Program-made: the position numbers and the translations under genes
Part shown: in pieces, positions 35,927 to 45,040 of the stretch
Position numbering within the stretch: the first letter of the stretch is position 1
Layout: each line of letters opens with the position of its first letter
Notes under the pieces: model-generated
Databases searched by the model: none
Seen by the model: the letters and a program-made list of their open reading frames with translations, nothing else
Told to the model about the DNA's origin: nothing
Assembly: GCF_947495325.1 (NCBI RefSeq)
Contig: NZ_CANLYK010000002.1
Coordinates: forward strand, 1,086,063 to 1,150,062
DNA: 64,000 nucleotides
Direction: 5' to 3'
Origin: an uncultured Allomuricauda sp.
GTDB lineage: Bacteria; Bacteroidota; Bacteroidia; Flavobacteriales; Flavobacteriaceae

Positions 35927-38425
35927 TTATTTAGGATTCAAAATCAAATCAATACGCTCCAAAGCATCTTGAAGATGATACCTGCTCATTTGATCCGAAA
36001 TTCTACCCAATCCATTTCTAATGTCCCTTTTAAGGTTGTTGAGCTCGGCCCTGGCTACGGAACGAATATCAGACTGACTGGTATTGATTGCCGTTGATTT
36101 ACGATAACCTCCAAAGCTGAGTAGTTTTTTCTGGTTTTCAGCGGTCATTAAATATTCCAAACGATCTATATGGGCTTTTTGAAGATTTCTTCTATAGGTA
36201 TCAATTGGTTTTCCAGTGCGGGTTTCAGACCAGATACCTTTGCGTAAATCACCTGTCATTTCCAATAGACCGTATGCTTTATCTCCATTGATGGTTTCAT
36301 TTTCTATAATTCTGGCCAATTTGCCCAATTGTAGAATAGTTTTTAAATAATTTTCCTGCGTAGCTCGAATTTGTTCTATTGAACCCGAGTATTGGATTTT
36401 ATTAAAAATTTCTTGATCAATGAGCCATTCAGGTGTTTTAAAAAGCTGTTCATTTATAAATGCCATGCATTTTTTTTGATGGTCTTTATCCACATGGGTG
36501 TAGACGGCACCTTCTTGGTCAGCGGTTTTATGATGTTCGTAAACACCACCTATATTATTGGACACATGCCCCATATACCTTCTATACTGAGCTATTACTT
36601 GTCCGTATAAAGTTTTTAGATCATCGTAGTTCTTCCCGTCCTCCGTGGTCCATTCATTTAAACTAGGAACTATTCTTTTTAAATTTTCAATACCATAAAG
36701 GCTTGCTTTAATTGCATCATCTCCTAAATCCTCTGTCTGGGAACTTGGGTCGTGGATATCACCTACTTGTTGATGCCCAAAACGATACATTGGGTCATTT
36801 TCATGGGCACGGATCCAATCGTTCAAAATAGGCTTCTCATCTTTGGCAGATACATTTAAAATAGGTTTATACCCCCATCGTATGGCATGTTTGTCATAAA
36901 CACCAATATCTGGCATTAAGGCAACACCTTCGTCACCGGGTTGCGCCACATAGTTGAATCTTGCATAATCCATTATGGAAGGTGCCGTGCCATATTTTTG
37001 GGTAAATTCCTTGGAACGAAGGGAGTCTACAGGATAGGCAACACTGCTTCCCATATTATGGGGTAACCCAAGAGTATGCCCAACTTCGTGTGCGGAAACA
37101 AATCGAATCAAGCGCCCCATGATTTCATCTTTAAAAGCTACACCACGGGCTTCAGGGTTTATGGCAGCGGTTTGCACAAAGTACCAGTTGCGCAACAAGG
37201 TCATAACATTATGGTACCAGTTAATATCGGATTCTAAAATTTCACCACTACGGGGGTCACTTACATGAGGACCATTGGCATTGGGAATAGGGGAGGCCAA
37301 ATAGCGAACAACGGAATAGCGTACATCTTCCGGAGACCATTCTGGATCTTCTTCTTTTGTTGGGGGATCTTTGGCCAAAATTGCGTTTTTAAACCCAGCT
37401 GCCTCAAAGGCTACTTGCCAATCTTCAATACCTTGTTTTATAAAAGGAAGCCACTTTTTTGGTGTGGCACGGTCTACATAATAGATAATAGGTTTTTTTG
37501 GCTCCACCAATTCACCAGCATTGTACTTTTCAACATCTTCCTCTTTAACTTCCAATCTCCAGCGATCCAAATACCGAACAGTTTTGCTTTCCTGTGCATC
37601 CAGGCCATAATCTACTTGTCCTCTTGCAAACCAGCCCACACGCTCATCAAAGTAGCGGCGTTTCATGGGTTCCTTGGGCAAAAGAATCATGGAATTATTG
37701 ATTTCTATTGAAATGGATCCCAAACTTTGATTACTTGGAGGCTCTTTTGCAACATAGGTTTTTACATGACGTGCCTCTATGTTTAAAGGATAACTTTTTA
37801 TGGATTCAATATAACTACGATCTGCATCCAACCTACTTACCTTATATCTTTTACGATAAAACTCGGGCATGCCGATTGCATTTACATCTTTGGTGAACAT
37901 TGGATCAATTTCAATAACAGTAGCTGGGTTTAAGGAATCTTTTTTATTGAATGCCTTTATATCGAATGCAAAAAGAACCGGTTCAAAATTTGAATTGACC
38001 ACCGCTTCGTGAACAGGTAAGGAATCTGCGGCAACATTACCATAGGAAACTACCCGAAGCAATATTTTCTTTTGTTTTTTCTCCCAGCGCAATACTTGGG
38101 TGTTGATTTTTCCGCCTCCAAAACCAATTCCTGTTGCCGTTTTGGAAATCCTGCTCACCATTAACATTTCCCGATTCAACAGGGAATCCGAAATTTCATA
38201 ATAATACTTGTCATCTACCTTATGAACTTTGAATAGACCTTCATCAGTTTTGGCTTCTTTGGTAATTACCTTACCATAAGGTTGAATATCTCCTTTCTTA
38301 GGTTTGGAATCTTTTTCCTGATCAGTTTTTTTCTCCTTTTTTTTGAAAAGTTGGGCTTCAGTATTTTGAAAAGAGCCCAATAAAAATAGAATAACGCAAG
38401 TTTTGAGTAGTAATTTTTGAGTCAT
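35927..38425 (-). CDS. Zinc-dependent metalloprotease (DUF5117/DUF5118 family)
   Basis: 832 residues with a signal peptide (about 1-24) and a Lys-rich linker. The DUF5118 and DUF5117 regions occupy about 60-420, followed by a metzincin-type zinc motif, HEVGHTLGLPH (His446, Glu447, His450, His456), and a SIMDYARFNY Met-turn-like segment. Large secreted proteases of this family are common in Bacteroidota. Substrate unknown. Monocistronic by context. Confidence 0.93.
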   Translation of the reverse strand: MTQKLLLKTCVILFLLGSFQNTEAQLFKKKEKKTDQEKDSKPKKGDIQPYGKVITKEAKTDEGLFKVHKVDDKYYYEISDSLLNREMLMVSRISKTATGIGFGGGKINTQVLRWEKKQKKILLRVVSYGNVAADSLPVHEAVVNSNFEPVLFAFDIKAFNKKDSLNPATVIEIDPMFTKDVNAIGMPEFYRKRYKVSRLDADRSYIESIKSYPLNIEARHVKTYVAKEPPSNQSLGSISIEINNSMILLPKEPMKRRYFDERVGWFARGQVDYGLDAQESKTVRYLDRWRLEVKEEDVEKYNAGELVEPKKPIIYYVDRATPKKWLPFIKQGIEDWQVAFEAAGFKNAILAKDPPTKEEDPEWSPEDVRYSVVRYLASPIPNANGPHVSDPRSGEILESDINWYHNVMTLLRNWYFVQTAAINPEARGVAFKDEIMGRLIRFVSAHEVGHTLGLPHNMGSSVAYPVDSLRSKEFTQKYGTAPSIMDYARFNYVAQPGDEGVALMPDIGVYDKHAIRWGYKPILNVSAKDEKPILNDWIRAHENDPMYRFGHQQVGDIHDPSSQTEDLGDDAIKASLYGIENLKRIVPSLNEWTTEDGKNYDDLKTLYGQVIAQYRRYMGHVSNNIGGVYEHHKTADQEGAVYTHVDKDHQKKCMAFINEQLFKTPEWLIDQEIFNKIQYSGSIEQIRATQENYLKTILQLGKLARIIENETINGDKAYGLLEMTGDLRKGIWSETRTGKPIDTYRRNLQKAHIDRLEYLMTAENQKKLLSFGGYRKSTAINTSQSDIRSVARAELNNLKRDIRNGLGRISDQMSRYHLQDALERIDLILNPK

Positions 38426-38627
38426 TTTAAGTCAATTTGATTCAATCGATGGATTCAAAGAACCTAAAAAACGGGAAAATCGACTGTTAAATAAATACTA
38501 ACTCTTCATTTTTTTCTAACGAAGACTAATCTTTGGGAGTATTGCGTTTTACTAGTACTTTCCGCTGAAATCCCACCTATGGTTGGGCTGAGCGCTAATG
38601 AATTTTTCTAAAAAAAATCAAAAAAGC

Positions 38628-38656
38628 TGTAACAATTTAAAATTAGGATAGTCTTA
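38628..38656 (+). promoter_or_regulatory. Candidate ECF-type promoter of the YLP-repeat gene
   Basis: TGTAAC (38628-38633), a 17-base spacer and GTCTTA (38651-38656) follow the ECF sigma layout of an AAC-type -35 and a GTC-type -10. No TAnnTTTG box is visible here. The ATG is 37 bases downstream. Confidence 0.4.
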
Positions 38657-38692
38657 TAAGCATATTACATCAATCAAAAAATTCAATCAAAA

Positions 38693-39424
38693 ATGAACAA
38701 GTTATTAATGATTTACGGATGGGTACTTTTAGGTAGTCCCGCCGTAGTAGAAGACCAACAAAGTACGGCAACAACTGTTGTAGAAACCCAAAAGGAAACT
38801 GCCGATACGTTTGAGAACAGTTTTACAGTATTGAACATCAATGCTGAGGTGAATGAAGCAACTTCAAATTTGTCCAGAGACATAAATGAAGGGCTCTACG
38901 AGTTAAATTTGAACGAAATAGAATTTATAGAGGAAGACTCTGTGATAGATTTGGGTTTTAACACATCCGATTATCTTCCAGAGGATTTTAATCCTTATAA
39001 AATGTATTTTGATTTGAATTCCATTATATATATCGAAGACGAAGTTGAATCTGGCCTAGGTTTTGAAACCAAACCCTACTTGCCGAGTCATTTTGACCCG
39101 TATAGCGAGATTGTGGATGTACATTCCATTAACTACATGGACGAAGAGGATCTAGATTTGGGATTCGACACATCGGATTATCTTCCTGAAGGATTTTCTC
39201 CTTATGAAATGTATGTGGACCTAAATACCATTCCTTATATAGAGGACGTAGAGTTGGAATTAGGTTTAAATACTACCTATTCCCTTCCGGAAGGATTTGA
39301 TCCTTACTCTGATGTTTTGGGAATAGCCTCGATTAATTTTATAGAGGATGAAGAAATAAATATAGGTTTTGATACCACGAAGTATCTGCCTGAAAATTTT
39401 GACCCTTATTCAGGGACAAACTAG
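38693..39424 (+). CDS. Secreted protein with five tandem 34-residue YLP repeats
   Basis: 243 residues. The first ~70 residues hold a weak hydrophobic N-terminus (MNKLLMIYGWVLLG) and an acidic Thr/Glu-rich region. Five tandem repeats of about 34 residues follow, from about residue 75 to the end. Each reads roughly I.FIE(E/D)(x)4-6 LGF(D/N)T..YLPE.F(D/N)PY then 8-10 variable residues. The last repeat is cut after DPYSGTN. I know of no named domain that matches. The same repeat occurs twice in the protein at 39781-40083. Location is inferred as exported; function unknown. Confidence 0.85.
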   Translation: MNKLLMIYGWVLLGSPAVVEDQQSTATTVVETQKETADTFENSFTVLNINAEVNEATSNLSRDINEGLYELNLNEIEFIEEDSVIDLGFNTSDYLPEDFNPYKMYFDLNSIIYIEDEVESGLGFETKPYLPSHFDPYSEIVDVHSINYMDEEDLDLGFDTSDYLPEGFSPYEMYVDLNTIPYIEDVELELGLNTTYSLPEGFDPYSDVLGIASINFIEDEEINIGFDTTKYLPENFDPYSGTN

Positions 39425-39472
39425 TAGGATGTTTTAGTTTTCATTTTACAAATTTTTGAGTTAGTTAGTTAT

Positions 39473-39499
39473 GAAAAGCCCTCCTTTCGAGGGCTTTTC
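39473..39499 (+). terminator. Hairpin terminator after the five-repeat gene
   Basis: Perfect 11-bp stem GAAAAGCCCTC/GAGGGCTTTTC with a 5-base loop; the terminal Ts are within the stem. Preceded by TTTTGAGTTAGTTAGTT (39454-39470), which is repeated 3' of the second repeat gene. Confidence 0.75.
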
Positions 39500-39749
39500 C
39501 AATGCCCAGAAATCTATTTTGTCTAGTAAATTCATCGGATAAAGGGGATTAACAAAAAAATAATACAAAAATCGACTAAGTGTAAATGGCAATAAAACCG
39601 TTTTAACACTATCAATCTGACAAGTTAAACCACTATTGATTGATGGTTTGTCAATGATTAAATGACAGATTTGAAGATTCTTTTTCACTCAGTTTTTTCA
39701 TATTAGTTAATAAAAAATTAATTGCAATAATCCCCTCATTTTCGGGTTT
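39500..39749. other. Intergenic spacer between the YLP-repeat genes
   Basis: The gap between the two genes is 39425-39780. After the terminator, about 250 bases contain no open frame with coding character and no hairpin, repeat or RNA signature that I can support. Confidence 0.7.
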
Positions 39750-39757
39750 TATCTTTG
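39750..39757 (+). promoter_or_regulatory. -7 box of the two-repeat gene
   Basis: TATCTTTG matches TAnnTTTG, 23 bases before the ATG. No TTG at the expected -33 distance. Confidence 0.5.
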
Positions 39758-39780
39758 TTATAAATTAAAAAACAACAATT

Positions 39781-40083
39781 ATGAAGTACAGGAATTATTT
39801 GTTGACAACACTAGGAATGGTATTGATATCTGCAACGATAAATGCATCAAAACCAAATATGCCGAAAATGGATTTTGACATAAATAATATTGTATTTATA
39901 GAAGAAGACCAAGATTTGGAATTAGGGTTTGATACAGCAATATATCTACCAGAGAATTTTGATCCATATAGCACCATAATCTCCATTGAATCTGTCAACT
40001 TTGTTGATGTTTGTGATGAGATTGATTTAGGATTTGAAACAGTTGGCTATTTGCCAGAAGATTTTGATCCTTACATACAGTAG
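39781..40083 (+). CDS. Small secreted protein with two YLP repeats
   Basis: 100 residues. A signal peptide (about 1-22, ending ATINAS) is followed by two copies of the repeat seen at 38693-39424: one with LGFDTAIYLPENFDPY and one with LGFETVGYLPEDFDPY. The stop follows two residues after the last DPY, as in the larger protein. The gene is followed by the same TTTTGAGTTAGTTAGTT sequence and a hairpin, indicating duplication of gene plus 3' region. No named family; function unknown. Confidence 0.85.
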   Translation: MKYRNYLLTTLGMVLISATINASKPNMPKMDFDINNIVFIEEDQDLELGFDTAIYLPENFDPYSTIISIESVNFVDVCDEIDLGFETVGYLPEDFDPYIQ

Positions 40084-40125
40084 TTAGTTTAGTTTTATAC
40101 TATTTTTTGAGTTAGTTAGTTTGTC

Positions 40126-40153
40126 AATAGCCTCTCCTTTTGGAGGGGCTATT
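40126..40153 (+). terminator. Hairpin terminator after the two-repeat gene
   Basis: 12-bp stem AATAGCCTCTCC/GGAGGGGCTATT (one G-T pair; 40126-40137 and 40142-40153) with a 4-base loop. It lies between convergent genes, 6 bases from the DASS transporter stop. Confidence 0.75.
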
Positions 40154-40158
40154 TAGTT

Positions 40159-41589
40159 TTAGAATAGAAAGGGAAGAACAAATTGGAATACCAAGATCAA
40201 CAGCCCTACTGCAATAAGGTTTAAAATAATGCCAACTCTGGCCATTTGAGGAATCTTCACATAGCCACTAGCAAATACAATGGCATTGGGAGGGGTTGCC
40301 ATAGGAAGCATAAAAGCACAGCTACTTGCAATGGTCACAGGAATCAATAAATGAAGTATTGGAATATCAAGTCCAATGGCAATACCAGCAACTACCGGAG
40401 CTAAAACGGCAACCAGTGCCACATTGCTCATGAGTTCTGTCATAAACAACATCAACAATATCAATAAAGAAGCTGTGAGTAAAATACTAATCTCACTTGC
40501 GGCTATAGCATTAGCGACTATATCCACAATTCCACTGGTAGACATTCCCTTGGCAAGGGCGAGTCCGCCACCAAAAAGAATCAGAATACCCCAGGCTAAC
40601 TTTGACGTATCCTTCCATTTAATAATGAAATCCCCCTTTTTTAAGTTGTAGGGAATGGCAAAAAATGCAATGGCGGCAAATATACTGATCATGGTATCTG
40701 AAAGTCCAAGATTAGGGAATATGCCATTGATCAGGGTCCTAAAAATCCAGAGAAATACGGTAACCCCAAAAATAGCCAAAACCATTTTTTCCTTTCCCGA
40801 GGTAGGCCCAAGTTTCTGAAGCTCTGTTTGAATGATTTCTTTTGAAGCATTAAATTGTAAATCCCTATTGGGAAACATCCATTTTACCAATACCAAGTAA
40901 CAAATGCCGACCATAACTATTGAAAATGGCAGCCCAAGAGTCATCCATTTTAAAAAAGAGATTTCGGTGTTATATTGACTTTCAAGCAGGCCGATCAAAA
41001 CCGAGTTTGGTGGGGTGCCTATAACCGTTGCTATTCCACCTGCATTTGCGGAAAATGCTATACCAAGCATGACGCTCAGTGCAAAATTCTTATCATTTTT
41101 TGTAAAACCATCTTCATCGTTTATCAATAAATTGATAACAGACAGCGCAATAGGCAGCATAACTACGGTACTCGCCGTATTGCTAATCCACATGCTGAGG
41201 GATGCCGTGGCAATCATAAAACCAAGGATTACCTTGTTTGGTGTAGTGCCTGTGAGGCGTATTATATTTAACGCTATACGCTTGTGCAAGTTTACTTTTT
41301 CAAGGGCCAAGGCCATAACAAATCCCCCAAAAAACAAAAAAACAATTGGGCTGCCATAATTGGCTCCTACTTCTGCAATGGGCAATATTTTAAGTAGTGG
41401 AAAAAGTAATAGAGGTAAAAGTGCGGTTACGGAAATAGAAACAGCTTCAGTAATCCACCAGATAAGCATCCATATTGCTACGGCTATAACAGGGTCTCCT
41501 TTTTGGGAAACTAATTCAAATGGTAGATTGGATAGTATTAAAAAGGCAATTGGACCTAGAATGAGTCCAGCAATTTTGGATTTTTCCAT
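40159..41589 (-). CDS. DASS/SLC13 family sodium-dependent anion transporter
   Basis: 476 residues from the ATG at 41589 (a TTG at 41595 is an alternative). About 11 membrane helices plus two re-entrant SNT-type motifs: SNTASTVVMLPIA in the first half, and the second-half equivalent MTELMSNVALVAVLAPVV. Family members import dicarboxylates, sulfate or related anions with sodium. The family signature near the end, PMATPPNAIVFASGYV, is present. Substrate not determined by sequence. Confidence 0.92.
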   Translation of the reverse strand: MEKSKIAGLILGPIAFLILSNLPFELVSQKGDPVIAVAIWMLIWWITEAVSISVTALLPLLLFPLLKILPIAEVGANYGSPIVFLFFGGFVMALALEKVNLHKRIALNIIRLTGTTPNKVILGFMIATASLSMWISNTASTVVMLPIALSVINLLINDEDGFTKNDKNFALSVMLGIAFSANAGGIATVIGTPPNSVLIGLLESQYNTEISFLKWMTLGLPFSIVMVGICYLVLVKWMFPNRDLQFNASKEIIQTELQKLGPTSGKEKMVLAIFGVTVFLWIFRTLINGIFPNLGLSDTMISIFAAIAFFAIPYNLKKGDFIIKWKDTSKLAWGILILFGGGLALAKGMSTSGIVDIVANAIAASEISILLTASLLILLMLFMTELMSNVALVAVLAPVVAGIAIGLDIPILHLLIPVTIASSCAFMLPMATPPNAIVFASGYVKIPQMARVGIILNLIAVGLLILVFQFVLPFLF

Positions 41590-41592
41590 TCG

Positions 41593-41600
41593 CAAAATTA
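41593..41600 (-). promoter_or_regulatory. -7 box abutting the DASS transporter start (near-leaderless)
   Basis: On the minus strand reads TAATTTTG followed by three bases and the ATG. If this is the -7 box, the transcript begins at or next to the start codon. Confidence 0.5.
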
Positions 41601-41637
41601 ACGTTCAAAAAAGTTAAAGATAGCGTCTTTGCACAAA

Positions 41638-41668
41638 TGAAAAAACCTTCCCACTATAGGAAGGTTTT
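41638..41668 (-). terminator. Rho-independent terminator after the STN-type TonB receptor gene
   Basis: Perfect 10-bp stem AAAACCTTCC/GGAAGGTTTT (41642-41651, 41659-41668), 7-base loop; on the minus strand the stem runs into a T-tract (TTTTTTC). Confidence 0.88.
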
Positions 41669-41712
41669 CACAATAAACATAACTCACTTAATTCAAAGCA
41701 TTAATGAGCGAA

Positions 41713-44700
41713 CTACAAACTAAATCGTAATCTTGCGAATAGGTATCTTCCACTATACCCAAATTGTGAGGTTCTCCTGGAGTACACAAACTGGTCTCCA
41801 GAGGTTCCACCTTCCCGGTTTTCATCTGGATATACATCTAAAAGATTATTTGCGCCAACCGTTAGTGAAAGATTTTCAGTAAAAGTTTTGGTTACCGTAA
41901 GGTCCGTAACCAATTTACCAGCATAAATGGCATCATCGCTAATGGTAGTTCCTTCTACGCGTGCATCTCCATTAAAATCATCTGGATCCGTTACTTCACC
42001 AAAATATACATTTCTCAACATAAAGTCCCAAGAATTATAAGAAACCAAATTGGTAAGGTTGAGTTTTGTCCTAGGTTGGGCCAGCGTTAAAAAAGCCTCT
42101 TCCTGTCCATCAAAGAACGAACCACTCAATCCAGCATTGTCAATTAATTCAGGAACAAATATATTCTCTACCTCTGTTTTGTTGAATGTGGCTGCAAAAT
42201 CATTTTTTAAAATAACATCTCCCAAGTTGGCCTTATGGGAAAGCACAATGTCCAAGCCTGAGGACTTGGTGTCTATGGCGTTAACAAAGAAACGTGCACT
42301 TGTTGCACCCGCCGACTCAAAAATTCCAGTGAGTTCGGGGTCACCACCGTTGCCAAAACTCCCACTGTATACAATTCGGTCATCTATATTGATAAGATAG
42401 CCATCAACAGTAATGGTAAAATCCCCAAACTTCCCAGTAAGACCGGCACTGAAACTGTTTGAAGTTTCTTCCCGTAGCTTGTCTATCCCTATTAACGAAG
42501 CCGCCCTACTGTCATTGGTAAAGGTTCCTTGTTCAAAAGGAACATTGTCCACAAATACGGTACTGGTCCGGCTAAAAAATTGTTGATGAAGGGAAGGTGC
42601 CCTGAAACCAGAACTACTTGCAGCCCTCAAAGCAAGATTCTCTGATAACTTTATTCGTGTGGCAAGTTTATAATTGAACGTGCTCCCAAAATCTGAATAG
42701 TTCTCATATCTTCCCGCTAGGCTCAATAGCCAGTTTTTAGTAAAATCTGCCTCAAAATCCGCATAAAGTGAAATGTTATTTCTGAATTTTTCAGTGGCAT
42801 TTCCTGGATCATACCCTCTAAAAACTTGTGCACCCCCACCTAAAGGAGCACCAGTGAAATTATTCACAACCAATTGATCATCTGGAGTAACACTGGTAAC
42901 AGGATTTCCATTAATATCGTAACTGGTATATGATGATTCTTCTCCTGCGATAATCTCATATTTTTCAACCTTGTACTCTGCACCAAAGGCAGCATTGAAA
43001 CCTTCAAAAATGTCCTCATAGAACCTGTTGAAATCCAGATTGGTGGTGTTTTGGGAAAACCCCAGACCACCAGCATCGAATGAACGTGGGGTGGCTACAC
43101 CTAAGGTTCCGTTGCTTGAATTGCCCACGGTAATATCAAAGGTGTTTCTACCGTAGGTATTGGAAAAATCAACATCCCATTCATTGACCTTACCCCGTAT
43201 TCCAATTGCTAACGACTGATCCAAAATATCGGTTCCAATGTTAGGTAAAAAACCATTTGGAAATGCAGGTGTATTGGCTCGCCCATCACCCTGCGCGGGT
43301 CTGCGATAGAAACCAGAAGCCAATCCTTGGCGATAGCTTATCCCACCAAAACCGTAAATTTCTGTTGTTTCGGAAACCGGAATGGACATATTAGCAAAAA
43401 ACTTCCCTTCCCTGAGTCGCGAGGTTCCTACCTTAAACCTAAAATCTTCTCGGGTGAGTCCTCTCGCTGCAAGTTCATCCTCATCTGCATCAAAGCCCAG
43501 CAAACCGCGAAAAGTGTCAATATCAGTTGCATCATTGAGGTTAAGACCAGCTATGTCATCTTTAGTGCCTTGATCCAAATAGCTTATACTTTGTGCGGCA
43601 TTGGCATAATCTTGAAGCGTCATATCGGCTACAACACCGCCTCCGGCAGCAAAAATCCGCTCAGCACCATGAAATCCCTGAAAAATATCTCCAGCATAAT
43701 CCTTGTTTCGTAATGCTGGTTCCCGCGTAGAAAGTGAACCGGTAAAATTAATATACCCGCCATCTCCAATTGGCAGCCCGTAGTTGGCATCCAATTGAAA
43801 TTTTTCTCCATCACTTCCTCCTTCAAATTGATTGCTATTTTCGCTGAAATTAGCACCTGTGGTCAATGAGAGGTCCAATTTACCGGTAGATTTTTTCAAC
43901 ACTATATTGATGACCCCGGCAATGGCATCGGAACCATATTGGGCAGCCGCTCCATCCCTTAGAACTTCAATACGCTGAATGGCTGCAGCTGGAATGGAAT
44001 TCATGTCCGTCCCTACGCTTCCGGCACCCACTGTACCGTTTACATTGATTAATGCTGTAGTATGTCTTCTTTTTCCGTTAATTAATACAAGCACTTGATC
44101 TGGCCCTAATCCACGAAGTGAAGCTGGGTCAATATGATCTGTTCCATCGGAGACTGTCTGTGATTGTGATGTGAAAGAAGGGGCAACGTAGTTCAAAATT
44201 TGGGTTACACTAACCTGCGGACCTTGATTTGCTATTGTCTCAACATCAATCACATCCACGGGAACTGTAGTTTCCGTTGCGGTTCGATTGGGATTTCTTG
44301 ACCCCACAACCACAACATCTTCCAATCTTGCGGCATCGTCAGCAAGAACTATGTCAATAACTGTTTGTCCGTTGACAGATATTTCAGCGGTTTTGAAACC
44401 GAGATAGGAAACCACAAGAATTGCATTGTTGTCCGCAACCTCAAGGATGAAATTTCCATCAAAATCTACCTGGGTTCCATTTGTGGTGCCTTTTACCAGA
44501 ATGTTGGTTCCGGGCAATGGATTTCCATCTTCGTCCTTTACAGAACCGCGAATTTCTTGCTGTTCTTTTTCTTTTGAGTCCTCAACATTTTTAGTAATAC
44601 TTTTTTTGAGGACAATTTGATTTCCATTGATTGCGTATTGTAATCTTTCTTGAAGAGCAAGTCTATCCAAAACCTTGAAAATCTGCTCATCAGTGGCTTT

Positions 44701-44961
44701 TAAAGAGATTTTTTTGTTATCGTCAATCTCCTTAACGTTATAGAAGAATTTAAATCCTGACTGATTTTTGATTTCGTTCAAGATTCGTTTCATAGGTACA
44801 TTCTCAAAATCAAAGCGTACCTTTTTCTGCGAATACATAGTGTTCGCAGTAAGCTGGCAAATAATAAAGAAAGTAAGTAAAAAACTTAATTTCATTTTCC
44901 AATTGGGTTTAATGTGGGGCATTTGAAAACGAAACGACCCTGAAACCATGCTTTTTTTCAT
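41713..44961 (-). CDS. TonB-dependent receptor with STN and carboxypeptidase-like domains
   Basis: 1082 residues. After a long signal peptide (ending about TMYSQ, residue 45) comes an STN (secretin/TonB short N-terminal) domain (about 50-115), a CarboxypepD_reg-like domain (about 135-215; DEDGNPLPGTNILVKGTTNG), a plug (about 220-360; VLRDGAAAQYGSDAIAGVIN) and a large barrel ending in ARLRFSL. The STN domain marks a transducing receptor that signals through FecR to a sigma factor; both partners are next to it. No SusD gene accompanies it, so it is not a standard Sus pair. Substrate unknown. Confidence 0.94.
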   Translation of the reverse strand: MKKSMVSGSFRFQMPHIKPNWKMKLSFLLTFFIICQLTANTMYSQKKVRFDFENVPMKRILNEIKNQSGFKFFYNVKEIDDNKKISLKATDEQIFKVLDRLALQERLQYAINGNQIVLKKSITKNVEDSKEKEQQEIRGSVKDEDGNPLPGTNILVKGTTNGTQVDFDGNFILEVADNNAILVVSYLGFKTAEISVNGQTVIDIVLADDAARLEDVVVVGSRNPNRTATETTVPVDVIDVETIANQGPQVSVTQILNYVAPSFTSQSQTVSDGTDHIDPASLRGLGPDQVLVLINGKRRHTTALINVNGTVGAGSVGTDMNSIPAAAIQRIEVLRDGAAAQYGSDAIAGVINIVLKKSTGKLDLSLTTGANFSENSNQFEGGSDGEKFQLDANYGLPIGDGGYINFTGSLSTREPALRNKDYAGDIFQGFHGAERIFAAGGGVVADMTLQDYANAAQSISYLDQGTKDDIAGLNLNDATDIDTFRGLLGFDADEDELAARGLTREDFRFKVGTSRLREGKFFANMSIPVSETTEIYGFGGISYRQGLASGFYRRPAQGDGRANTPAFPNGFLPNIGTDILDQSLAIGIRGKVNEWDVDFSNTYGRNTFDITVGNSSNGTLGVATPRSFDAGGLGFSQNTTNLDFNRFYEDIFEGFNAAFGAEYKVEKYEIIAGEESSYTSYDINGNPVTSVTPDDQLVVNNFTGAPLGGGAQVFRGYDPGNATEKFRNNISLYADFEADFTKNWLLSLAGRYENYSDFGSTFNYKLATRIKLSENLALRAASSSGFRAPSLHQQFFSRTSTVFVDNVPFEQGTFTNDSRAASLIGIDKLREETSNSFSAGLTGKFGDFTITVDGYLINIDDRIVYSGSFGNGGDPELTGIFESAGATSARFFVNAIDTKSSGLDIVLSHKANLGDVILKNDFAATFNKTEVENIFVPELIDNAGLSGSFFDGQEEAFLTLAQPRTKLNLTNLVSYNSWDFMLRNVYFGEVTDPDDFNGDARVEGTTISDDAIYAGKLVTDLTVTKTFTENLSLTVGANNLLDVYPDENREGGTSGDQFVYSRRTSQFGYSGRYLFARLRFSL

Positions 44962-45040
44962 AATTTTACATGTTTGATTGTTAGTAATTATCCTTGTTAG
45001 CGATCTGATATAAGGGGAGGTGCAGCAACACCTTCCCTTT

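Noticed and set aside
37265..37711. 148-residue plus-strand frame
   Set aside because: Lies fully antisense to the zinc metalloprotease gene, which has a clear motif and signal peptide; the antisense translation has no domain character.
43327..43713. 128-residue plus-strand frame inside the large TonB receptor gene
   Set aside because: Antisense shadow; no signal peptide, motif or promoter.
41713..44961. SusC-type polysaccharide receptor
   Set aside because: No SusD gene or glycoside hydrolase is nearby; the STN domain with FecR and sigma fits a signalling receptor, so the substrate is left open.
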